Of a DNA stretch of 64,000 bases, positions 56,122-64,000 are shown one piece after another. The position numbers and the translations under genes were made by a program. The notes beneath the pieces were generated by a model. It was not told the DNA's origin. It saw only the letters and a program-made list of their open reading frames with translations, and searched no databases. Source of the DNA: Williamsia sp. 1138 (GTDB lineage: Bacteria; Actinomycetota; Actinomycetes; Mycobacteriales; Mycobacteriaceae); NCBI RefSeq assembly GCF_002095435.2, contig NZ_MJEJ02000048.1, positions 124,001 to 188,000 on the forward strand. Direction: 5' to 3'. The stretch's first letter is position 1; every line of letters starts with the position of its first letter.

Positions 56122-57077
56122 GACCGCCCCTCCTCTTCTCTCTTCGAACGCAGTGCGAGTTCACGTCCGGCGTCCAGATAGCTCATGGCTCCACGTGAAC
56201 CAGGGTCGTATTCGATGATGGTGGTCCCGTATCCGGGAGCCTCGGACACCTTCACGCTTCGGGGGATCACCGCGTTCAGGACGCGATCACCGAAGTGCTC
56301 ACGGACGCTCTCCGCGACCTGGTCGGCAAGCTTCGTCCGACCGTCGTACATCGTGAGAACAACGGTCGACACGTGCAGCTCAGGGTTCAGGTGCGCCTGG
56401 ACCAGGTTGATGTTCGACAACAACTGACTGACGCCCTCGAGTGCGTAGTACTCGCACTGGATCGGGATCATGACCTCGCGTGCCGCGACCATCGCGTTGA
56501 TCGTCAACAGCCCGAGAGAAGGCGGGCAGTCGATGAGGACGAAGTCGAAGTCGTACTTCTCGAGTGTCGCCTTGTCGAGAGCATTTCGAAGACGATTCTC
56601 CCGCGCGACCATCGACACCAATTCGATCTCCGCTCCCGCCAGATCCAGCGTCGCCGGGACGCAGAAGAGGTTCTCGTTGCTGGAGCTCTGCACGATCGTG
56701 TCGGCGAAGTCGACCTCGCCGATCAGCAGCTCATAGACCGAGGGGATACCGGACCGGTGGTCGACACCGAGCGCGGTACTGGCGTTGCCCTGGGGATCGA
56801 GATCGATGACCAGAACACGAAGCTGGTGCACCGCGAGCGCCGCCGCCATGTTCACTGCGGTCGTCGTCTTCCCCACGCCACCCTTCTGGTTGGCGATGGT
56901 GATGATGCGGGTGAACCGCGGACGGGGGAGCGCTCCACTCCCTCCTGGTGTCAGCACTCGACTGGCTCGCTCTGCTGCGGCAGCGATCGGGGTGTCGTCA
57001 TGTGGTTGGGGTCTGGCCTCGTACGCGCTGGTTTCACGTGAAACAGTTTCACGTGAAACATGCGATTCGTTGGACAC
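56118..57077 (-). CDS. parA: ParA chromosome-partitioning ATPase
   Basis: A 319-residue Walker-type ATPase with the deviant Walker [16 protein letters not shown] 57077 is chosen because AAGGAG lies 7 bases before it; ATG 57110 would add 11 residues. Two parS sites are inside its coding sequence, where they encode [10 protein letters not shown] near residue 7. M. tuberculosis ParA also has one VSRET-coded site in this region. It follows rsmG by 44 bases in the same direction. Confidence 0.95.
   Translation of the reverse strand: MSNESHVSRETVSRETSAYEARPQPHDDTPIAAAAERASRVLTPGGSGALPRPRFTRIITIANQKGGVGKTTTAVNMAAALAVHQLRVLVIDLDPQGNASTALGVDHRSGIPSVYELLIGEVDFADTIVQSSSNENLFCVPATLDLAGAEIELVSMVARENRLRNALDKATLEKYDFDFVLIDCPPSLGLLTINAMVAAREVMIPIQCEYYALEGVSQLLSNINLVQAHLNPELHVSTVVLTMYDGRTKLADQVAESVREHFGDRVLNAVIPRSVKVSEAPGYGTTIIEYDPGSRGAMSYLDAGRELALRSKREEEGRS
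57030..57045. other. parS site 2 (inside parA)
   Basis: The centromere-like site GGTTTCACGTGAAACA matches the consensus TGTTTCACGTGAAACA at 15 of 16 positions, with the 14-base palindrome GTTTCACGTGAAAC intact. It shares its last base with the neighbouring site, giving a tandem pair. ParB should load here. Confidence 0.93.
57045..57060. other. parS site 1 (inside parA)
   Basis: AGTTTCACGTGAAACA matches the parS consensus at 15 of 16 positions. It lies head to tail with the previous site, with core palindromes 15 bases apart, so ParB dimers would bind side by side. Confidence 0.93.
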
Positions 57078-57121
57078 GCTTTCACTCCTTCGGCTACGCC
57101 TGCTGAACATTCTGCGCTCTG

Positions 57122-57787
57122 TCACCGACGACCACCAACCCGCGTCGCCAACACCACAGTTGTCGGGGTAGGCAGCGTGGAAACACCGCATTGCTCGACG
57201 TGCAGACCCGACAAGCCGATCCGTCCCAGAGTCCCCAAGTGTGTGGCGATCTCCTCGGCCGCCGACGAACCCTTGATGGCGACCAACCGACCGCCAGGAC
57301 GCAGCAGGGGAGTAGACCACTTACCCAACCGATCGAGGGGCGCCACGGCGCGCGACGTGACCACATCGGCGCGACCGGCCGCCTTCACGACAGCCTTCTC
57401 TTCAGCTCGTCCACGTATCACCCGAACATCGATACCGAGTTCTGCCACGACCTCCTCGAGGAATGTAGATCGGCGTAGCAGCGGTTCGACCAGAGTCACC
57501 TTCACACCCGGCTTGGCGATCGCGACCGCCACACCCGGCAGTCCCGCGCCGCTGCCTATGTCGACCACAGCCTCGCCGTCTTCGAGGATCTCCGCGATCA
57601 CCGCACAGTTCAGAATGTGTCGTGCCCAGAGCCGGTCTACTTCTCGCGGCCCGATCAGCCCGCGTTCGACACCGGCGTTCGCCAGCGCCTCCCAGTACTT
57701 TTCAGCCATCGGCAGTCGATCGCCGAACACCGACACAGCGGCCGTCCTCAGCTGGTCTCCACCCTCGCCCTCGAACTCAGCGGTCAT
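57122..57787 (-). CDS. rsmG: 16S rRNA (guanine-N7) methyltransferase RsmG
   Basis: A 221-residue methyltransferase modifying G527 of 16S rRNA. SAM motif VVDIGSGAGLPGV, then VEPLLRRSTFLEEV, and DVVTSRAVAPLDRLGKW. ATG 57787 is chosen because GGAGG lies 7 bases upstream; a longer form starting at 57814 would read through the parS site. It sits in the conserved jag-rsmG-parA order. Confidence 0.95.
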   Translation of the reverse strand: MTAEFEGEGGDQLRTAAVSVFGDRLPMAEKYWEALANAGVERGLIGPREVDRLWARHILNCAVIAEILEDGEAVVDIGSGAGLPGVAVAIAKPGVKVTLVEPLLRRSTFLEEVVAELGIDVRVIRGRAEEKAVVKAAGRADVVTSRAVAPLDRLGKWSTPLLRPGGRLVAIKGSSAAEEIATHLGTLGRIGLSGLHVEQCGVSTLPTPTTVVLATRVGGRR

Positions 57788-57797
57788 CCCGGTCCTC

Positions 57798-57813
57798 CGT
57801 TTCACGTGAAACA
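57798..57813. other. parS site 3 (rsmG leader)
   Basis: CGTTTCACGTGAAACA matches the consensus at 15 of 16 positions and lies immediately upstream of the rsmG ribosome site, 740 bases from the tandem pair. It completes a parS cluster within 3 to 4 kb of dnaA. Confidence 0.92.
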
Positions 57814-57886
57814 TCACTCGCACCCATCGCCGCCCGGGAACCCAGGACCGGCGGTAAACAACACCGTTGTAACTATGCCTGCAGAT

Positions 57887-57924
57887 AGCAGTGGGCCCCG
57901 GCGACACCGCCGGGGCCCACTGCT
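57887..57924 (-). terminator. Perfect 17-base-pair hairpin after jag
   Basis: A 17-base-pair perfect GC-rich stem with a 4-base ACAC loop starts 14 bases after the jag stop on the minus strand. It very likely ends the rpmH-rnpA-yidD-yidC-jag operon. The T tract is poor, as is common here. Confidence 0.85.
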
Positions 57925-57937
57925 TCAGTTCTGCGAT

Positions 57938-58552
57938 TCAGCCTTTGAGGACGACGACTCGTCGGTTGGGCTCGGTGCCCTCGCTCTCGGAGTACACCCC
58001 GTCGACGGCAGCAACCGCGTCGTGCACGATCTTGCGCTCGAAAGGGGACATCGGGTCGAGCTCTTCGCGCTCTCCGCCATCGCGCACACGCTCGGCAACC
58101 TCGTTGCCCAACCGCGCGAGCCGTTCCCGACGGTCGGCCCGCCACCGCGCGACGTCCAGCATCAGCCGACTCCGGTCGCCCGTCGTGCGCTGGACAGCCA
58201 GGCGGGTGAGCTCCTGGAGAGCGTCGAGGATCTCACCGTTCTTGCCGACCAACTTCACGAGGTCCGACCCACCGTCGATGCTCACGACAGCTCGGTCGCC
58301 GTCGACGTCGAGATCGATGTCACCGTCGAAGTCCAGAACATCGAGCAGTTGCTCGAGATAGTCGCCCGCGATCTCGCCTTCCTCGACCAACCGCTCTTCG
58401 TCCGTCAGACCCGCATCGTCCGACTCCGCATCCTCCGCAGTGGTATCGGCGTCGGTGTCCTCACCGCTAGCCGGCGAGCCGGTCACCTGTTCATCGGTCA
58501 CCGGCTCGTCGATCAATTCCTCGACCACCGCATCCTTGGTCTCTGCACTCAT
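57938..58552 (-). CDS. jag: Jag/KhpB RNA-binding protein (KH and R3H domains)
   Basis: A 204-residue protein with an acidic N-terminal region, a KH-like part (VVSIDGGSDLVKLVGKNGEILDALQELTRLAVQR) and an R3H domain (ERLARLGNEVAERVRDGG...PMSPFERKIVHDAV). It binds RNA and in other bacteria affects cell wall synthesis. ATG 58552 has GAGGGAAG upstream. Confidence 0.92.
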   Translation of the reverse strand: MSAETKDAVVEELIDEPVTDEQVTGSPASGEDTDADTTAEDAESDDAGLTDEERLVEEGEIAGDYLEQLLDVLDFDGDIDLDVDGDRAVVSIDGGSDLVKLVGKNGEILDALQELTRLAVQRTTGDRSRLMLDVARWRADRRERLARLGNEVAERVRDGGEREELDPMSPFERKIVHDAVAAVDGVYSESEGTEPNRRVVVLKG

Positions 58553-58599
58553 CGAACTTCCCTCGCTTTGCACTCATCGGGGTACTGACCACTCATGGG

Positions 58600-59811
58600 T
58601 CAGCGCCGCTTCTTACGTCGTTGCTGGTTGCCGCCGCGTGCTCCGCCGGGCCCTGTGGCCGGACGTCCGCCTGTCGGTTTCTTCGCGCCGTTGGAACTGG
58701 GAGAACCGCTCGCCTTCGGTTTCTCTGCAGACGCAGTCGCCTGCTCCGAGTCCTCAGACGAAGTAGCTGGATCGGCCGTCCCCGCGTCATCCTTGGAGAT
58801 GTTCACCTTCTGCGCACCCGACTTGCCCGCTGCCTTTGGCTTCTCAGCGGGCTTCGCCCCGGGCTTGGGCTTGGTCGTGACCGCCTTCGCCGCCGCAGGC
58901 TTGGCGCCGGGTTTCGGTGCGTTGTTGGAACGCTTCTCGAGCTTGGCGGCCTTCTGGGCTTCTTCTTCCTTCTCGATGTTTCCGAAGACGATGTGTTGCT
59001 GCACATAGGTCCAGAGGTTGTTCGAGACCCAGTAGAGAAGGATCGCCACGGGGAAGAAGGCACCTGAGACGAGAATGCCTAGCGGGAACACATACAACGC
59101 GAGGTTGTTCATGATGCGCGTCTGCGGGTTCTCCATGGCGGCTTCGCTCTGCCGGGCCACGGACGCCCTCGAGTTCATGTGTGTCGCGATCGACGAGATG
59201 ATCACGAGTGGGATCACCAGGATGATGATGTTCAGCCGGGTGAAGTCGACCGGCTCCCCGGGGGGGCTGAAGGCGACCCATTCGGAAGTGGGCTGAATGA
59301 TGTAGGACGACAGCGGAACGCCGAAGAGTCGGGCGTCCAGAAAGTTCTGCACCTGGTCGACGTTGAAGATGTAGTTGCCGTACGACCGGGTTTCTTCGGC
59401 TGTCATGCCCAACTGGCCGAAACCCGTACCCATCCGGTTGAACGAGCGCAGCACGTGGAACAGACCGATGAAGACGGGGATCTGAGCGAGCATCGGCAGA
59501 CACCCGAGCAGGGGATTGAACCCGTGCTCCTTCTGGAGCTTCTGCATCTCCTCGGTCATCTTCACGCGATCCTTGCCGTACTTCTTACGGATCGCCTGCA
59601 TCTGCGGCTGGATCTCTTGCATCTTCCGCGTGGTGCGGATCTGCTTGACAAACGGCTTGTAGAGAATCGCGCGGAGGGTGAAGACCAGGAACACCACCGA
59701 CAGGGCCCAGGCGATGCCGTCGCCACCCGGTGAGTTGGGCAGGAGGAAGCTGAACGCCTCGTACCATACCCACATGATGGCCGAGACCGGCCAGTAAATG
59801 AAATCGAGCAC
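58600..59811 (-). CDS. yidC: Membrane protein insertase YidC
   Basis: A 403-residue Oxa1/YidC insertase. It starts with GTG at 59811 directly before [19 protein letters not shown]. The core includes [28 protein letters not shown] and the later [22 protein letters not shown] and [35 protein letters not shown]. The last 120 residues are Lys/Ala/Pro-rich cytoplasmic tail. Its stop is 47 bases before the jag start. Confidence 0.95.
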   Translation of the reverse strand: MLDFIYWPVSAIMWVWYEAFSFLLPNSPGGDGIAWALSVVFLVFTLRAILYKPFVKQIRTTRKMQEIQPQMQAIRKKYGKDRVKMTEEMQKLQKEHGFNPLLGCLPMLAQIPVFIGLFHVLRSFNRMGTGFGQLGMTAEETRSYGNYIFNVDQVQNFLDARLFGVPLSSYIIQPTSEWVAFSPPGEPVDFTRLNIIILVIPLVIISSIATHMNSRASVARQSEAAMENPQTRIMNNLALYVFPLGILVSGAFFPVAILLYWVSNNLWTYVQQHIVFGNIEKEEEAQKAAKLEKRSNNAPKPGAKPAAAKAVTTKPKPGAKPAEKPKAAGKSGAQKVNISKDDAGTADPATSSEDSEQATASAEKPKASGSPSSNGAKKPTGGRPATGPGGARGGNQQRRKKRR

Positions 59812-59814
59812 GCG

Positions 59815-60174
59815 TCAGTTCCTCACTGTTACAACAAGATCCGGCTCTTTGGCCGCGTTTGGGTCGAGTTCCGCAGGTTGCTGCCGGCAAGTGTGCTCGT
59901 CATCGGCGTTCCGGCGCTCAGGAATGGGGTCGTAACCTGGCTTGTGCCAGGGTCCGCACTTCGCGAGCCGAACAAGCGACAAGAGACTTCCACGAACTGC
60001 CCCGTATTCGGTCAGTGCCTCGACGGCATAAGTACTGCACGTCGGTTCGAACCGGCAGGTCGGCAGGCGCATGGGGGAGACCCACGTGCGGTAGAGCTCG
60101 ATCAAGAAGATGATCGCTCTGCGAGGCCAGGTGACGAAGGTCGACCTGCGTACGCCGCGGGGGCTCACCATCAC
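59815..60174 (-). CDS. yidD: YidD membrane protein insertion factor
   Basis: A 119-residue protein with the conserved core [34 protein letters not shown] and [14 protein letters not shown], typical of YidD, which helps YidC insert proteins. The start GTG overlaps the rnpA stop (GTGA). The Cys motif is intact. It ends 3 bases before yidC begins. Confidence 0.94.
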   Translation of the reverse strand: MMVSPRGVRRSTFVTWPRRAIIFLIELYRTWVSPMRLPTCRFEPTCSTYAVEALTEYGAVRGSLLSLVRLAKCGPWHKPGYDPIPERRNADDEHTCRQQPAELDPNAAKEPDLVVTVRN

Positions 60175-60539
60175 ACAGTCGCCTCGATGCGACGCATTGC
60201 CGTGGACATTGCCGACGACAACTGCCGTTCGAGATCTGGCTGCGAACAGTTCGCACTGCCGCCGAGTGCGCGCACCACGACCAACGCCGCAGGATCACAG
60301 TCGTCGAGAAGTGTCCGAGCGGCAGCGCGCAGCCGACGCGACACCGAGTGGCGAACCACCGAGTTGCCGACGGACTTGCCCACGATCAACCCGAACCTCG
60401 GTCCCCCGGAGGTGACGAGTTCGGGCTGGGATGGCACCAGAACATGCGCGATCACATCACGCCGACCAACCCGCACCCCTTGTTTGAGGATGCGGGTGAA
60501 GTCTGACCGCCGGGTGATCCGGTTCGGTGGTGCCAACAC
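60171..60539 (-). CDS. rnpA: Ribonuclease P protein component
   Basis: A 122-residue basic protein that assists RNase P RNA in tRNA 5' maturation. It begins GTG at 60539, [21 protein letters not shown], and contains [23 protein letters not shown], the RNR motif region; the usual RN of that motif reads RH. In the conserved place between rpmH and yidD. Confidence 0.94.
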   Translation of the reverse strand: MLAPPNRITRRSDFTRILKQGVRVGRRDVIAHVLVPSQPELVTSGGPRFGLIVGKSVGNSVVRHSVSRRLRAAARTLLDDCDPAALVVVRALGGSANCSQPDLERQLSSAMSTAMRRIEATV

Positions 60540-60583
60540 GATAAGTTGCGGCCGGCTAGGCAGGCTGCGATACCGCGGCCGAC

Positions 60584-60727
60584 TCAGGCCGTGAGACTCG
60601 CGCGTCCCTTGCGGCGACGGGTGTTGACGATTGCGCGTCCCGCACGGGTACGCATACGCAGCCGGAAGCCGTGCACACGTGCGCGACGACGGTTGTTCGG
60701 TTGGAAAGTCCGCTTGCCCTTGGCCAC
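60584..60727 (-). CDS. rpmH: 50S ribosomal protein L34
   Basis: A 47-residue gene read with a GTG start: [20 protein letters not shown] and onward to [13 protein letters not shown], the classical L34 sequence. AGGAG lies 9 bases before the start. It ends 44 bases before rnpA. Too short to be obvious by length, but the sequence is unmistakable. Confidence 0.97.
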   Translation of the reverse strand: MAKGKRTFQPNNRRRARVHGFRLRMRTRAGRAIVNTRRRKGRASLTA

Positions 60728-61166
60728 GGCCAAATCTCCTCATGGTGACGGGCTCGCGTCCATGATTGAGCCCAGCTTGTTAATCGGTGGTCTGGTCGCT
60801 ACCTCGATGCGTCGGCTACCTCTCAGCTCCCCGAGGGCGCTGAAACGCGTAGCCGGAATCGACGATCGGCGACCGTTCGAGACTACTGATGACCGGCGTC
60901 AGGGTCAAACCGCGACGAGATGCACGAAACACCCGCGACCTGCGGCATCGATGTTCGACACGCCTGTTCCGGGGAGATTCTTGCCTTTACCTGCAACATG
61001 TGGTGTTCAGTTGTGGCCCCGCGCCGATCTCTGTTAACTTCACCCAAGCTATCCACCCGGGGCGGAATCGCGTTAACCCTTCTGGGGTTCGCTGTGTCTT
61101 CCTATTGCTCCACACCTGTGGATAACGGTGTGGACAATTGGTGACGAACCACCAGGAGGGACGACC
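60728..61166. promoter_or_regulatory. rpmH-dnaA intergenic region with DnaA boxes
   Basis: A 439-base gap with promoters for rpmH and dnaA (not exactly placed). It contains two exact DnaA boxes on the minus strand: TGTGGATAA at 61117-61125 (TTATCCACA) and TGTGGACAA at 61129-61137 (TTGTCCACA), and a poor box CTATCCACC at 61049-61057. The first sits in the inverted repeat TCCACA-CC-TGTGGA (61109-61122). Their position beside the dnaA start suggests dnaA autoregulation. Confidence 0.8.
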
Positions 61167-62744
61167 ATGCCAGCGGATTCCGATCACGACTCTTTCAGCG
61201 TGATCTGGCACCAGGTCGTCACCGAACTCAACGACGACACCGCAGGCAACCGGATCCCGTTGTCCAAACAGCAGAAGGCCTGGCTCTCGCTCGTCCGACC
61301 GCTGACCCTTGCCGAGGGCTTCGCACTACTGACCGTGCCGACCCCCCGGGTCCAGGAACAGATCGAGCGCGGACTCCGCGAGCCGATCGTGTCCGCACTC
61401 AGCCGCCATCTCGGACACACCGTGGATCTGGCGGTCCGCATCGACCCGATCGCCACCGATTCCGTGCCGGGCGGCGCGACCGAACTTCCCGAAGAAGACA
61501 GTCGACCGCTTCCAGTCGACGACTACGGGAGCTCACGGGTCCCGCGCCCCGACAACTACGGACGTCCCGAGATCCCGGGACGAACCGACATCTCACCCCC
61601 GCCCGAAACATTCGCAGACCGCGACCGCGACCTCACCAGGGCCGGCGGCAATGGAGGCGAGTGGTCCAGCTATTTCTCGGCCGACTCGTCGTCGAAGTCC
61701 GACTCCAGCGGCGACTCGAGCCTCAACTCGAAGTACACCTTCGAGACGTTCGTCATCGGCGCCTCCAACCGGTTCGCACACGCCGCCGCGGTCGCGATCT
61801 CCGAAGCCCCGGCGCGGGCCTACAACCCGCTGTTCATCTGGGGTGAGTCGGGACTCGGCAAGACCCACCTGTTGCATGCGGCCGGTCACTACGCCCAGCG
61901 GCTGTTTCCCGGGATGCGCGTCAAATACGTCTCGACCGAAGAATTCACCAACGACTTCATCAACTCGTTGCGTGATGACCGCCGGGTGGCGTTCAAACGC
62001 CGGTACCGCGACATGGACGTCCTCCTCGTCGACGACATCCAGTTCCTCGAGGGCAAAGAAGGTATCCAGGAAGAGTTCTTCCACACCTTCAACACCTTGC
62101 ACAACGCGAACAAGCAGATCGTGGTCTCTTCGGATAGGCCGCCGAAACAGCTTGCGACGCTGGAGGATCGTCTGCGTACCCGCTTCGAATGGGGTCTGAT
62201 CACCGACGTCCAGCCGCCCGAGCTGGAGACCCGGATCGCCATCCTGCGGAAAAAAGCACAGATGGACGACATCCGCGTACCCGACGACGTCCTCGAACTG
62301 ATCGCCTCGAAGATCGAGCGCAACATCCGCGAACTCGAGGGCGCATTGATCCGGGTGACGGCCTTCGCCTCGCTCAACCATTCTGAACTCGACACTGCAC
62401 TCGCCGACGTGGTCCTACAGGCTCTGCTACCCGATTCGGCAAGTCTGGAGATCACCGCGGCCACGATCCTCGCGGTCAACGCCGAGTACTTCGACATCAG
62501 CATCGAGGAGCTCCGCGGACCGGGTAAGACCAGGTCCATCGCTCAGGCCCGCCAGATCGCCATGTACCTGTGCCGCGAACTGACCGACCTCTCGCTGCCG
62601 AAGATCGGTGAGACGTTCGACCGGGACCACACCACCGTCATGTACGCGGACAAGAAGATCCGCAAGGAGATGGCCGAGCGTCGTCGTGTGTACGACCAGG
62701 TCCAGGAACTCACCGCGCGTATCAAACAGCGCTCACGCCGCTAG
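61167..62744 (+). CDS. dnaA: Chromosomal replication initiator DnaA
   Basis: A 525-residue initiator. Domain III AAA+ Walker A is [14 protein letters not shown], Walker [11 protein letters not shown], and domain IV has [14 protein letters not shown] for DnaA box binding. A disordered linker (domain II) runs about 110-190 with Ser and Asp repeats. Start ATG with AGGAGGG at 61155-61161 chosen over the earlier in-frame codon. Confidence 0.98.
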   Translation: MPADSDHDSFSVIWHQVVTELNDDTAGNRIPLSKQQKAWLSLVRPLTLAEGFALLTVPTPRVQEQIERGLREPIVSALSRHLGHTVDLAVRIDPIATDSVPGGATELPEEDSRPLPVDDYGSSRVPRPDNYGRPEIPGRTDISPPPETFADRDRDLTRAGGNGGEWSSYFSADSSSKSDSSGDSSLNSKYTFETFVIGASNRFAHAAAVAISEAPARAYNPLFIWGESGLGKTHLLHAAGHYAQRLFPGMRVKYVSTEEFTNDFINSLRDDRRVAFKRRYRDMDVLLVDDIQFLEGKEGIQEEFFHTFNTLHNANKQIVVSSDRPPKQLATLEDRLRTRFEWGLITDVQPPELETRIAILRKKAQMDDIRVPDDVLELIASKIERNIRELEGALIRVTAFASLNHSELDTALADVVLQALLPDSASLEITAATILAVNAEYFDISIEELRGPGKTRSIAQARQIAMYLCRELTDLSLPKIGETFDRDHTTVMYADKKIRKEMAERRRVYDQVQELTARIKQRSRR

Positions 62745-63367
62745 CTTCTGCCGCCCTTCACCGGGCTCTCGCGCACGTCGAGCGCGGCCCCTCCATGCCT
62801 CGAGCCACGCCCGTTCCGTGCACCCGTATGGGCGTCCGCCGCGGCACTCTCCACGCGGACGACAACACCTCCCGACGCGACACTCTCGACCCCGCCATGA
62901 GACTTTCCGGTTGTTCTCCGACCGAATCACACGTTCACCGCGAGCAGATCTGCCTGTGTACAAGCCGGTGGATAACTACCGAAATCTGTGGATAGACAGT
63001 GCACCTTTCCCGAACGGAGGCGCCCCGTTCACATGCACGTCACGTGTGTTCATCGGCGACTGACATTTCGCCCCCAGGCCTCCGGTCCCGATACCAGCCG
63101 AATCTGCCTGTCATCCACAAATTCACAGGACCTATTACTACGAAGAATTTATCTCTCAACAAAGCTCTTTAAAAGCAAGGGTGTGCACAAGTCATCTCCA
63201 CAGGCATCGGCCTGGGCAGAATCACAAGGAGTCGAGACGACCCCATCGGCACCGAATACTTGTCATCCGCCTTAGAGTGGAGACCCTGGCGCACGCCGCA
63301 CGGTCGAAGGCTGTCTTCGCACCGGAGCAGGCACAGCTCGAACAACCAGAAGGGCAAGCTGAAGACA
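62745..63367. other. Replication origin region (oriC) between dnaA and dnaN
   Basis: A 623-base gap with no gene. DnaA box variants: TGTGTACAA at 62955-62963 (one change from the consensus), GGTGGATAA at 62967-62975, TGTGGATAG at 62987-62995, TCATCCACA at 63111-63119 and TGTGCACAA at 63182-63190. An AT-rich stretch at about 63128-63180 (TATTACTACGAAGAATTTAT and following) could be the unwinding element. The dnaA-dnaN gap is the known oriC of mycobacteria; box boundaries here are by eye. Confidence 0.85.
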
Positions 63368-64000
63368 ATGAAGTTTCGGGTGACTCGCGACGAGTTCGCA
63401 GATTCGGTCGCGTGGGTTGCACGTAGCCTGCCGAGCCGACCTCCGGTACCGGTCCTCGGCGGTGTGCTGCTGACGGTGACCGACACCGGACTCTCGGTGT
63501 CGGGATTCGACTTCGAGGTCTCAGCGCAGGTCAACGTCTCGGCGGAGGTCGCCGACGAAGGCCAGGTGCTGGTGTCGGGCAAGCTGCTTGCCGACATCAC
63601 CAGGGCTCTCCCGGCCAAACCCGTCGACGTGCAACTCGACGGAACGCGGGTCGCGATCGTCTGTGGCAGCGCGAAGTTCTCGCTGCCCACGATGCCTGTG
63701 GAGGACTACCCGCAGCTGCCCGACGTCCCGGAGAACACGGGGTCCATCCCGTCGGACGTCTTCGCGGAGGCGATCACGCAGGTCGCCATCGCAGCAGGCA
63801 AAGACGACACCCTGCCCATGCTGACCGGCATCCGCCTCGAGATCGACAACAACACCGTGGTCTTGGCCGCGACGGACCGGTTTCGGCTCGCCGTTCGCGA
63901 ACTCACCTGGACCCCGGAGGTCGCGGACACCACGTCCGCAGTGCTGGTGCCCGCCAAGACCCTGGCCGAAGCGGCCAGGACCGCGGGGTCGGACGGCACC
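63368..64000 (+). CDS. dnaN: DNA polymerase III sliding clamp (beta subunit), N-terminal part
   Basis: The first 211 codons of the sliding clamp, cut by the right edge of the window. It begins [20 protein letters not shown], then [13 protein letters not shown] and later [26 protein letters not shown], all standard for DnaN. It has no stop within the window. It follows dnaA and oriC in the same direction. Confidence 0.95.
   Translation, partial: MKFRVTRDEFADSVAWVARSLPSRPPVPVLGGVLLTVTDTGLSVSGFDFEVSAQVNVSAEVADEGQVLVSGKLLADITRALPAKPVDVQLDGTRVAIVCGSAKFSLPTMPVEDYPQLPDVPENTGSIPSDVFAEAITQVAIAAGKDDTLPMLTGIRLEIDNNTVVLAATDRFRLAVRELTWTPEVADTTSAVLVPAKTLAEAARTAGSDGT

Overview
The window is a high-GC actinobacterial chromosome segment, most likely from the Mycobacteriales. 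Gordonia or a close relative fits best, but that is inference from protein similarity and synteny recalled from memory. The right end is the replication origin. Reading leftward on the minus strand from the origin are rpmH, rnpA, yidD, yidC, jag, rsmG, parA, parB and a GNAT gene. Reading rightward are dnaA and the start of dnaN. The order matches the Mycobacterium tuberculosis block from Rv3907c (pcnA) through Rv3924c to Rv0001 and Rv0002, but here it is interrupted by extra genes.

Layout from left to right. 1-1867: the end of cydA, then cydB (cytochrome bd oxidase). 1881-5785: a hen1-pnkp RNA repair operon on the minus strand. 5825-8838: a DUF222/HNH protein and an SCO6745-type protein. 9067-11525: lon, with a dense control region and a strong terminator. 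11666-13751: TfoX-like, DUF4436, small secreted and SRPBCC proteins. 13764-22444: leuS, SdpI-like, DUF3072, a secreted CocE-type hydrolase, yqgE, an MFS transporter and an LLM flavin oxidoreductase. 22452-25404: an EthD protein, a tight three-gene operon (EspR-like HTH, ImmA/IrrE metallopeptidase, 7TM protein) and an Asp-rich repeat protein. 25515-33309: an EgtE-like PLP enzyme, an acyl-CoA dehydrogenase, a glpD-tetR / alkyl-DHAP-synthase-like / diacylglycerol kinase locus resembling Rv2249c-Rv2252, and a transglutaminase-like protein.

33316-42700: pcnA, facing the mutT4 / DUF6049 / murJ-pseudokinase / tag operon. 42697-50391: an accessory stretch with a NUDIX hydrolase, an Rv0805-type phosphodiesterase, a Stealth phosphotransferase, sigM, a TetR-MFS efflux pair, a Mug-type glycosylase and the putative anti-SigM factor. 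50248-54776: a PAP2 phosphatase, trxB, trxA, cwlM and a GNAT. 55033-64000: the parAB-origin core described above.

Three regulatory signals are readable by eye. Promoters of SigH/SigR type (GGAAC-N18-GTT) precede both lon and trxB, and the one at lon overlaps a HAIR (HspR) operator. A SigM-type promoter (GGGAAC-N17-CGTC) lies directly before the anti-sigma gene. Three parS sites (GTTTCACGTGAAAC) lie in and near parA and rsmG; two of them are embedded in the parA coding sequence. Two exact DnaA boxes precede dnaA, and variant boxes plus an AT-rich stretch lie between dnaA and dnaN.

I saw no rRNA, tRNA, insertion sequence, prophage or CRISPR array. The least understood unit is the HTH / ImmA-IrrE / 7TM operon at 23195-24839. 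It looks like a membrane-linked, protease-controlled switch.
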